A stretch of 5,701 bases of DNA from the NCBI GenBank assembly GCA_018699075.1, contig JABIPV010000386.1, positions 1 through 5,701 on the forward strand. The letters are read 5' to 3'. Below are positions 1-5,701 of the stretch, piece after piece. Numbering within the stretch: position 1 is the stretch's first letter; each line of letters starts with the position of its first letter. The stretch comes from Kordiimonadaceae bacterium. Its GTDB lineage: Bacteria > Pseudomonadota > Alphaproteobacteria > Sphingomonadales > Emcibacteraceae. The notes below the pieces were generated by a model, which did no database searches, was not told the DNA's origin, and saw only the letters and a list, made by a program, of their open reading frames with translations. Position numbers and translations under genes: made by a program.

Positions 1-438
1 ATAATAATTAAGACCGTCCGCATAGGCGATCATCAATTTTTTGAGCCACTCAGGACTTTCGCCATAAAGTCTTTTCATTTCGTCTTCTTGAATGAAAAGG
101 CGCATTCTTAAATCTTTATAAATTTCACTTTCGCCTTCAGCTTCCGCAAGACGTCCCATTGCGTTCAGGTAATTTATTTCTATGCGGTTAAAATCATCTT
201 CGCCTTGCGCATACATGACACCAAAAACTGCATCCGCATCGGTTTTACCGTAAATATGTGGCACACCCCAATTATCACGAATAATGGTAATTCCCGCAGC
301 TTGCGCTTCCCATGCGGCTACAGTGCTTGACATTTCTGTCCCTGCGCCACTTGTTTGATTATTTTCTTGTGATTGCTGGCCTTCCGGCGCAGAACATGCC
401 GCAGTCGCAAACAATGCACATAATAGTAATTTTTTCAT
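1..438 (-). CDS. Penicillin acylase family (S45) hydrolase, N-terminal part, probable lipoprotein
   Basis: This is the first 146 codons of a gene whose 3' end lies beyond the left edge. The ATG at 438-436 is followed by a short basic start and hydrophobic stretch ending near Cys15 (FATAAC), a weak lipobox, then a Q/N/S-rich linker to about residue 40. From residue 50 the sequence reads like the start of the alpha subunit of S45 N-terminal-nucleophile acylases: IIRDNWGVPHIYGKTDADAV (52-71), then GVMYAQGEDDFNRIE (73-87) and GRLAEAEG (95-102). Members hydrolyse amide-linked acyl groups (penicillins, acyl-homoserine lactones, lipopeptides) after self-cleavage into alpha and beta chains. The spacer and the beta-chain nucleophile Ser are outside the window, so activity and substrate cannot be judged. 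A weak GGGA precedes the ATG by about 10 nt; an upstream ATG at 454-452 is out of frame. The family call is firm; lipoprotein anchoring is only likely. Confidence 0.85.
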   Translation of the reverse strand, partial: MKKLLLCALFATAACSAPEGQQSQENNQTSGAGTEMSSTVAAWEAQAAGITIIRDNWGVPHIYGKTDADAVFGVMYAQGEDDFNRIEINYLNAMGRLAEAEGESEIYKDLRMRLFIQEDEMKRLYGESPEWLKKLMIAYADGLNYY

Positions 439-463
439 CGATTTTTCGTCCCATATTAAGTTA

Positions 464-489
464 ATTATGGCTGAAACAATAGAGGTCAA
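464..489 (-). promoter_or_regulatory. Possible promoter of the acylase gene
   Basis: On the minus strand, TTGACC (489-484) matches the -35 consensus at five of six bases and CATAAT (469-464) matches the -10 at five of six. The spacer is only 14 bp, shorter than the usual 16-18, so this is a weak call. It lies between the terminator of the upstream receptor gene and the acylase start, where a separate promoter would be needed. Confidence 0.25.
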
Positions 490-520
490 CCGTGCACCTG
501 TAAAGGCTTCATCCATTAAA

Positions 521-551
521 AAAGGCCCGTATTACTTAAATACGGGCCTTT
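521..551 (-). terminator. Rho-independent terminator of the TonB-dependent receptor gene
   Basis: A perfect 13-bp stem is formed by 521-533 and 539-551, with a GC-rich core (GGCCCG) and a 5-nt loop at 534-538. Read on the minus strand, the hairpin is followed by a run of six T (complement of 523-518), the classical terminator form. It begins about 20 nt after the receptor stop codon and separates that gene from the acylase. On the plus strand there is no comparable T tract. Confidence 0.9.
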
Positions 552-571
552 AAAAATTTATTATTCAGGTT

Positions 572-2629
572 TTAGAATTTAATCCGTGCACCACCATAAA
601 AACCACGTGGCTTACCGACGAAATAACGCTCGCCAACACCAAACGGTGCAAAGTCAGCACGCTCTGCATATCTGACATTTGTGATATTCATAACGCGCAT
701 GAAGATAGTGACGTTTTCCATAGCTTTAGCCTCAACACGTAAATTGAAGTAATTATGACCTTCATATTTATGTTCATTAGTTGCGTCCATGAAATATTCA
801 CCCATGTAAATCCATTCAAGACCTGCTTTAACTTTATCCGCAGGTGCCCAGTTTAATTGCACACTACCAAAATTTCTTGGCGCTGTATCAATATCAAGTC
901 CATTCCAGTTAATTGCGCCTGGCGTATAATCAAAATCATATTGATGTTTAGCGATACTACCATTAACGCGAACACTCACATCCATTGGGAATTGGTAATC
1001 TAGCATGGCTTCAACACCCACATGTTTTGATTTACCGTTATCAACATTGAGGCGGCTATCTTGAAAAATAACATTATCTTTTTTCATGTAAAACGCAGCA
1101 ACGTCGTATGTGAAAGCATCCACTTTACCACGAAGACCTGCTTCAAAACTATCCAGTTTTACACTGTCAATATCGGCAACTAGCTGACCAACTTGAAGAC
1201 GGTAAAGTTCAGTTGCTTGAGGTGCCCGAAAACCACGACTGTAACGAGCATAGAAATTGTTGTCTTCATTTAATTTAAAAAGCATTCCCGCTTCAAAAGA
1301 TACATTGGTAAACTTATCTTGGCGGTCTTCTGGACGTGTATAACGACATCCACCAAACCCACACGTATTACCATTTTCATCCACGCGGCCACTATTCATA
1401 CGATTATCGTAATCATATTTCATATGTTCCGCTCTGAACCCACCAACTAAGGAAAGTTGTTCTGTTACTTTAAGATCGCCACGAACAAAACCAGCAACCA
1501 TTTTGGTATCAACTTCATAGTCATACTGCTTACCCGCAGGTATTGTATTAACAAGGAACGCTGAACCAACTGTTGTGTTAGCTTGGGTTTGCTTTAATTC
1601 ACCTTTTGCAATTTCACCATCAAAACCGGCGATAACTTCAAATTGACCACCTTCGTTATAATAAAATGCATTTTGGAATCCTGCACTTTTTTGTTCGTTT
1701 TCTTCAAGTGGTTGACCGGGTAGGAAATGCATTAAAAATTCCATTTCCATTGATCTTAAATACGGTGAAAACTGCCAACGTACATTATCAGTGACATTCT
1801 TCGAAATAGTTGACCAATAACGAAATGATTTTGCTTTCCTGAATGCTTCTGGATTTGGGTTTGTTCTTGCAAGAATAGGATCTTTATATGAATCAAGCCC
1901 TACTAAGAAACCGGCGGTTTCCTGATCCAAGTTTGTAACCATGATATTTGATGAAATATCCCAATTGCCATCATTATATTCGTGTCTCAACATGCCTTTT
2001 TGTTGATTAAAACCAGATTGATCACGGTAGCCACCATCATGCATAACATTTGCAGAAACACGGAAACCGTTATTTTCACCAACAGTGGCCCCCGTAGCGC
2101 CAAATTTTAAATAGCCCCATGATCCTGCTTCCATACTCGCAGAAGAAGTTCCGTCCCCGACTTTTTGTGATACTACATTAATAATACCGTGCATGGCGTT
2201 TGAACCATAAAGAACAGAACCAGGGCCACGCACCACTTCGATACGCCCCGCTTGTTCTGAATAACTATCAAAAAGTTCGTTTACATTACAAAAACCAGCG
2301 GCACGTAAAGGTATCCCGTCTTGTGCCGTCATAAACGCACCACATGCGCCCGCGCCTGTAAAAATTGGTGATCTTAATGAAATCAATGATTCCTGGCCGT
2401 TATTTCTTGAAATATTCGCCCCTGCAATACCCTGAAGTGCTTCATTAATATGAGTAGGACTAAGAAATTCTAGCTCTGCGCCTGACACAGATGCTTGATT
2501 TCCCACAACGTCAGTCGCGTTTCTTTCACTTCTTGTACCGGTAACGGTTACTGAATCTTGTGCCCAACTGACCGCAGGAGTCAAACTTATTACACTTGCA
2601 CTTAAAAGTACTATGCTCTTGAAATTCAT
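572..2629 (-). CDS. TonB-dependent outer-membrane receptor
   Basis: A complete 685-residue TonB-dependent transporter, which uses TonB/ExbBD energy to bring a scarce or large ligand across the outer membrane. A signal peptide ends at SWA-Q (residues 21-24), followed by a TonB-box-like DSVTVTGTR (25-33). The plug covers about 40-153 and carries the hallmark IEVVRGPGSVLYGSNAMHG (130-148) and IINVVS. The rest is a 22-strand-type barrel with GFRAP at 466-470 and a terminal ...RIKF ending in Phe, as BAM substrates do. Two cysteine pairs stand out: Cys96/Cys114 in the plug and Cys423/Cys428 in a probable outer loop. The start follows a weak GGAAAG-type site, and the signal peptide supports it. The gene is divergent from the PQQ dehydrogenase. 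The ligand is not known; substrate, PQQ or a metal complex are options. The barrel segment GGYRDQSGF and the C-terminal third remind me of E. coli PqqU/YncD, but these parts are also shared more widely. Confidence 0.95.
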   Translation of the reverse strand: MNFKSIVLLSASVISLTPAVSWAQDSVTVTGTRSERNATDVVGNQASVSGAELEFLSPTHINEALQGIAGANISRNNGQESLISLRSPIFTGAGACGAFMTAQDGIPLRAAGFCNVNELFDSYSEQAGRIEVVRGPGSVLYGSNAMHGIINVVSQKVGDGTSSASMEAGSWGYLKFGATGATVGENNGFRVSANVMHDGGYRDQSGFNQQKGMLRHEYNDGNWDISSNIMVTNLDQETAGFLVGLDSYKDPILARTNPNPEAFRKAKSFRYWSTISKNVTDNVRWQFSPYLRSMEMEFLMHFLPGQPLEENEQKSAGFQNAFYYNEGGQFEVIAGFDGEIAKGELKQTQANTTVGSAFLVNTIPAGKQYDYEVDTKMVAGFVRGDLKVTEQLSLVGGFRAEHMKYDYDNRMNSGRVDENGNTCGFGGCRYTRPEDRQDKFTNVSFEAGMLFKLNEDNNFYARYSRGFRAPQATELYRLQVGQLVADIDSVKLDSFEAGLRGKVDAFTYDVAAFYMKKDNVIFQDSRLNVDNGKSKHVGVEAMLDYQFPMDVSVRVNGSIAKHQYDFDYTPGAINWNGLDIDTAPRNFGSVQLNWAPADKVKAGLEWIYMGEYFMDATNEHKYEGHNYFNLRVEAKAMENVTIFMRVMNITNVRYAERADFAPFGVGERYFVGKPRGFYGGARIKF

Positions 2630-2726
2630 AATCTTTTTCTTTCCGTTTATCCAAAACTATGGATTAAAAAGTTCATTTTAATTTGAAAAAACTCCCCAAT
2701 CTTTCCGGCTTATAATTATTTTATAG

Positions 2727-2755
2727 ATACTAAATTTAATTACTATACTTGACAA
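2727..2755 (-). promoter_or_regulatory. Candidate sigma70-type promoter for the receptor gene
   Basis: On the minus strand, TTGTCA (2755-2750) matches the -35 consensus at five of six bases. It is followed by exactly 17 bp and then TAGTAT (2732-2727), four of six for the -10. Transcription would start near 2720, giving a leader of about 90 nt before the receptor ATG. The region is so AT-rich that chance matches are likely. Confidence 0.35.
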
Positions 2756-2922
2756 TGTTATAATGTATCTATCACTCATTTGATTCATATACTATAAATA
2801 TTTATGAAAAAATTTAATTTTAATATATGTGTTTAATAAATGGGTAATATTGGTTACTTGAAAGTATCATAAAATCCATTCATTACTAGATTTATACTGT
2901 TAAAAAAAATGAGCCTCTTTTA

Positions 2923-2950
2923 TTGTCATTTTTTATGTACAATATAACAT
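2923..2950 (+). promoter_or_regulatory. Candidate promoter for the dehydrogenase-cytochrome operon
   Basis: TTGTCA (2923-2928, five of six for -35) is followed by 16 bp and TAACAT (2945-2950, four of six for -10). The overlapping TATAAC (2943-2948) is a better -10 but at 14-bp spacing. The start would be near 2957, giving a leader of roughly 50 nt to the ATG at 3009. The -35 hexamer is identical to the one proposed for the divergent receptor gene. Weak because of the AT-rich background. Confidence 0.3.
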
Positions 2951-3008
2951 TTACTGCATATAACTAGGATCAAATACCAAATCTAAATTAATAATTAGGG
3001 AGCTAAAA

Positions 3009-5099
3009 ATGAAGTTAAGTTTTAAGAACACTGTAATGTCGCTTGCGATGCTGGCCACTGGCCTGACATCAAGTGCGGCTATTGCAGAAGAGAAAGGCAC
3101 CAAAGATGGCGAGTGGCACCATTATACCGGGGACATAAAAGGCTCCCGTTATTCTGCACTTGATCAAGTCAATGCAGATAACTTTGAAGATCTTGAACTT
3201 GCTTGGTCATTTTCAACAAAGAACCTAGGTACACGTTCTGAATATAAGCTTGAAGTAACACCGATCATGATTGACGGCATTCTTTATGCAACGGCGGGAA
3301 CACGCCGTACCGCAATCGCCCTTGACGGAGCCACGGGTGAGCTTAAATGGATGCACAGCATGGAAGAAGGCCTTCGCGGCGGCATGGCCCCACGTCAGCT
3401 TTCTGGTCGCGGTTTATCTTATTGGACAGATGGAAACGGCGATGACCGTATTTATTATGTGACCACTGGTTACCGATTAATAGCTTTAAACGCCCATACG
3501 GGTGTTCCGATCAGTAGCTTCGGTACAGACGGTAATGGTATTCTTGATCTTAAGATCGGTGCCGTTCAAGGTAACGAAGTTCAAATTGATCTGGTAACAG
3601 GTGAAATCGGACTTCACGCAACACCAACAGTTGTTGGTGACATGATCATAATTGGGTCTGCCATGAAAGAAGGCATGACCATTGATAATTACAATAATAC
3701 AAAAGGCCTTATTCGTGCTTTTGATATAAGAACGGGTAAGAAAATTTGGCAGTTTGATCCTATTCCGCGTCCGGGCCAATTTGGTAATGATACGTGGCTT
3801 GATAATTCTTGGGAAACTAATGGTAACGCGGGTGTCTGGACACAGATCACTGTTGATGAAGAAAATGAACTTGTTTTCTTATCCGTTGAAAGCCCTTCAT
3901 CAGATTTTTACGGCGGACATCGTCCCGGTGATAACCTGTTCGGTGAAAGTATAGTCGCAGTAGATTTAAATACCGGTGAATATAAATGGCATTTCCAACT
4001 TGTCCATCATGCAATTTGGGATCATGACCTTTCATCTGCACCGCTTATTATGGATGTTGAAATTGATGGTGAAGACAGACAAATCCTTGCCCTTCCAACA
4101 AAGCAAGCCTTTATGTATGTGTTTGACCGCATAACAGGTGAGCCTATTTGGCCTATTCCAGAAGTTGCCGTACCACAAGGTAACGTGCCAGGTGAGTGGT
4201 ATTCACCAACACAGCCACGTCCTTCTGAAAAGCTTCTTTACGGTAATCCTGAACTTGATTACCCAGAAGATCTAATCGACTTTACTCCTGAAATGCGTGC
4301 TCAAGCTATTAAAAACCTTGAACGTTGGGTTTGGAAAGACGGCACACTTTATAATCCACCTATTGCGGGTGATGTGAATGGTATGCTTGGTGCCATTAAC
4401 CTTGGTAATGCTGGCGGCGGCACAAACTGGCCGGGCGGTGCATTCGATCCTGAAACAGGTATCGTTTATGCTTCAGCAACTACAGGTGCAATCGGCGGTA
4501 TTTCACTTGCCCCTCCACCAGCAGGTTATTCAAATGTGAACTATATGGCTGGCCGTATTGGTGAACCGTTCCGCATGAGAAATGCAGCTGGTACAGGTCA
4601 AAACCCTGACGCACCAAAAGAAGTGAGTTACCCAGTTTATGATGGTCCACGTGTTGTTGTACCTTCTCTAAATGTCGAAGGTCTTTCAATTCTTAAGCCA
4701 CCATACGGTGTTATCGCTGCCATAGATATGAAGGCCGGCGAAGTATTATGGCGTGTTGCCCACGGTGAAACACCAGACAATGTGCGAAATCATCCAAAAC
4801 TTAAAGACATGGATATTCCACGTACTGGTCAACGCGGAAGCGTTGGTTCTGTTGTGACCAAAACACTTATTATTTTAGGCGATCCACGGGTAACAAACCC
4901 AGGCGACCGTGAGCGCGGCGCTATGCTTCGTGCTTATGATAAAATGACAGGTGAAAATGTTGGTGAAGTTTGGATGCCTGCGGGTCAATCCGGTTCACCT
5001 ATGACATACAGCATTGATGGTAAACAGTATATCTGTGTATCTGTCAGTGGTGGTGCATATGCCGGTGAGTTTAGAGTTTATGCTCTACCTGACGATTAA
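3009..5099 (+). CDS. Periplasmic PQQ-dependent dehydrogenase (quinoprotein, glucose/quinate-type family)
   Basis: A complete 696-residue quinoprotein that should oxidise an alcohol, sugar or polyol in the periplasm and pass electrons to a cytochrome. A signal peptide ends at AIA-EE (24-28). The mature start WHHYTGDIKGSRYSALDQ (36-53) is typical of the family. Propeller blade motifs with Trp recur: TGELKW (109-114), TGKKIW (242-247), TGEYKW (322-327), TGEPIW (376-381) and AGEVLW (576-581). Active-site candidates are Asp338 in HHAIWDHDL (333-341), Lys365 in PTKQAF (the glucose dehydrogenase-type PQQ lysine) and TNWPGG (472-477). The only Cys is Cys676, so the vicinal disulfide of methanol dehydrogenases is absent. 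There are no N-terminal membrane helices and no heme motif, hence a soluble enzyme needing a separate cytochrome, encoded next. AGGGAG (2997-3002) sits 6 nt before the ATG. Three in-frame stops (TAA TGA TAA) end it. The substrate cannot be named from sequence. Confidence 0.93.
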   Translation: MKLSFKNTVMSLAMLATGLTSSAAIAEEKGTKDGEWHHYTGDIKGSRYSALDQVNADNFEDLELAWSFSTKNLGTRSEYKLEVTPIMIDGILYATAGTRRTAIALDGATGELKWMHSMEEGLRGGMAPRQLSGRGLSYWTDGNGDDRIYYVTTGYRLIALNAHTGVPISSFGTDGNGILDLKIGAVQGNEVQIDLVTGEIGLHATPTVVGDMIIIGSAMKEGMTIDNYNNTKGLIRAFDIRTGKKIWQFDPIPRPGQFGNDTWLDNSWETNGNAGVWTQITVDEENELVFLSVESPSSDFYGGHRPGDNLFGESIVAVDLNTGEYKWHFQLVHHAIWDHDLSSAPLIMDVEIDGEDRQILALPTKQAFMYVFDRITGEPIWPIPEVAVPQGNVPGEWYSPTQPRPSEKLLYGNPELDYPEDLIDFTPEMRAQAIKNLERWVWKDGTLYNPPIAGDVNGMLGAINLGNAGGGTNWPGGAFDPETGIVYASATTGAIGGISLAPPPAGYSNVNYMAGRIGEPFRMRNAAGTGQNPDAPKEVSYPVYDGPRVVVPSLNVEGLSILKPPYGVIAAIDMKAGEVLWRVAHGETPDNVRNHPKLKDMDIPRTGQRGSVGSVVTKTLIILGDPRVTNPGDRERGAMLRAYDKMTGENVGEVWMPAGQSGSPMTYSIDGKQYICVSVSGGAYAGEFRVYALPDD

Positions 5100-5108
5100 T
5101 GATAAGAT

Positions 5109-5136
5109 CTTGGGGGACAGATTTCTGTCCCCCAAG
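5109..5136 (+). other. Intercistronic hairpin without T tract
   Basis: CTTGGGGGACAG (5109-5120) and CTGTCCCCCAAG (5125-5136) form a perfect 12-bp stem with an ATTT loop. It starts 9 nt after the dehydrogenase stop and ends 34 nt before the cytochrome ATG. What follows is GCATTCTCT, not a T run, so it is a poor intrinsic terminator. By analogy with other operons it may protect the 3' end of the upstream message, or partly terminate to give more dehydrogenase than cytochrome. Confidence 0.8.
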
Positions 5137-5170
5137 CATTCTCTAACACTGAATTTAAGATGAGATTAAA

Positions 5171-5611
5171 ATGAAACTATTTGATAAAATATCAGCATTT
5201 ACTTTAATTGCCTTATCTGGAATTTTCTTACAAAATTCTGCAATTGCGCAAGGGGCAAATGTTTGGGACGGCGTTTATACTGAAGCTCAAGCCGTACGCG
5301 GTGAAAAACTATATCAAGAACGCTGTTCTGCCTGTCACGGTTCACAAATGCAGGGTATTGAAGAAGCACCTGGCTTAATACAAGGTGCTTTTGTTTATAA
5401 CTGGGACGGGATGCCTGTAAGTATTCTTTTCCAAAGACTGCGTGAAACAATGCCACTTGATGATCCAAAAGGAACATCACGTAAAATTAAAGCGGATATC
5501 TTGGCTTTCATAATGTCTGAAAATAGCATGCCAGCGGGAACACGCCCGCTTCCTTATCAGAATTCTCAATTAAAGAAAATTCAGTGGAATGCACAGAAGC
5601 CTGCTGAATAA
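5171..5611 (+). CDS. Periplasmic c-type cytochrome, probable electron acceptor of the PQQ dehydrogenase
   Basis: A complete 146-residue exported monoheme cytochrome c. The signal peptide ends at AIA-Q (24-27), leaving about 120 mature residues, a normal size for class I. The heme attachment motif is CSACH (Cys52, Cys55, His56 as axial ligand), preceded by RGEKLYQERC. The sixth ligand is probably Met94 in RETMPLDDP (91-99). The C-terminal helix, ADILAFIMSENSMPAG, resembles the end of cytochromes paired with quinoprotein dehydrogenases. The gene lies 71 bp behind the dehydrogenase on the same strand, so it most likely takes electrons from reduced PQQ and hands them to a terminal oxidase. AAGATGAG (5157-5164) ends 6 nt before the ATG and supports this start. 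Its partner role is inferred from position; the cytochrome identity is clear. Confidence 0.92.
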   Translation: MKLFDKISAFTLIALSGIFLQNSAIAQGANVWDGVYTEAQAVRGEKLYQERCSACHGSQMQGIEEAPGLIQGAFVYNWDGMPVSILFQRLRETMPLDDPKGTSRKIKADILAFIMSENSMPAGTRPLPYQNSQLKKIQWNAQKPAE

Positions 5612-5637
5612 GAATCACTTAATTCAACTCTTTTTTT

Positions 5638-5672
5638 AAACCCTCATTGATCGATTGATCATGAGGGTTTTT
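5638..5672 (+). terminator. Rho-independent terminator after the cytochrome gene
   Basis: AAACCCTCAT (5638-5647) pairs with ATGAGGGTTT (5661-5670). Inside it GATC (5649-5652) pairs with GATC (5657-5660) across a GATT loop, with one unpaired T at 5648. The stem is followed on the plus strand by a short T run (5668-5672). It lies 26 nt after the cytochrome stop and closes the dehydrogenase-cytochrome operon. Confidence 0.85.
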
Positions 5673-5701
5673 CTATATTTAAAGTATATTTATAGCTAAA
5701 T

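Larger units (their letters stand above)
2630..3008. promoter_or_regulatory. AT-rich divergent intergenic region
   Basis: This 379-bp stretch separates the receptor (minus) from the dehydrogenase (plus) and must hold the promoters of both. It is far more AT-rich than the flanking genes, with A and T runs such as 2901-2909 and 2929-2934. I see no credible small gene: ATG-started frames here are about a dozen codons or fewer. I see no tRNA, no T-tailed terminator and no riboswitch core I recognise. An inverted repeat TTCATA-N13-TATGAA lies at 2784-2808 and a short one, ATCCA/TGGAT, at 2649-2664 in the receptor leader. Confidence 0.7.

Noticed and set aside
2630..2760. Possible cobalamin riboswitch in the leader of the TonB receptor
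   Set aside because: Such receptors often have one, but I see no conserved B12-box-like core, and the candidate leader of about 90 nt is too short.
2749..2764. TTGACA followed by TATAAT on the plus strand
   Set aside because: Both hexamers are perfect but only 4 bp apart, which cannot serve as one sigma70 promoter; neither has a good partner at normal spacing on that strand.
2844..2857. Short repeat GTAA-N6-TTAC in the divergent region
   Set aside because: Four-base arms in AT-rich DNA are expected by chance.
2909..2947. Small ATG-started frame of 12 codons upstream of the dehydrogenase
   Set aside because: No ribosome binding site and no sign of a leader peptide (no codon run or attenuator hairpin follows).
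3271..4689. Several open frames of about 60-100 codons on both strands inside the PQQ dehydrogenase gene
   Set aside because: They overlap a gene with clear family motifs throughout, lack recognisable protein features and have no convincing ribosome binding sites; they are shadow frames.
5199..5480. A 93-codon open frame on the minus strand opposite the cytochrome gene
   Set aside because: It is antisense to a clear cytochrome c and shows no domain or signal peptide of its own.

Overview
The window looks like chromosomal DNA of a Gram-negative, AT-leaning proteobacterium. A marine alphaproteobacterium is my best guess, but this rests only on gene content and composition. All four genes encode exported proteins: one probable lipoprotein, one outer-membrane receptor and two periplasmic redox proteins. 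There is no tRNA, rRNA, CRISPR array, transposase or phage gene.

Layout: (1) 1-438, minus strand: the first 146 codons of a penicillin-acylase-family (S45) hydrolase, running off the left edge. (2) 439-571: a short gap holding a possible acylase promoter and a strong minus-strand terminator (521-551) for the next gene. (3) 572-2629, minus strand: a complete TonB-dependent outer-membrane receptor. (4) 2630-3008: a 379-bp, very AT-rich divergent promoter region with no gene in it. (5) 3009-5099, plus strand: a complete periplasmic PQQ-dependent dehydrogenase. (6) 5100-5170: a gap with a perfect 12-bp hairpin lacking a T tract. (7) 5171-5611, plus strand: a small exported c-type cytochrome, followed by a plus-strand terminator (5638-5672).

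The dehydrogenase and cytochrome form an evident two-gene electron-transfer operon. The quinoprotein oxidises an alcohol, sugar or similar substrate in the periplasm, and the cytochrome c carries electrons towards a terminal oxidase. The divergent receptor plausibly imports something this system needs, either the substrate or the PQQ cofactor itself; the second idea is a hypothesis modelled on E. coli PqqU/YncD. The acylase fragment has its own transcription unit and its link to the rest is unproven.

I do not see a clearly new system. The points most worth a second look are the receptor's identity and its two cysteine pairs, the metal-site residues of the dehydrogenase, and the hairpin between dehydrogenase and cytochrome.
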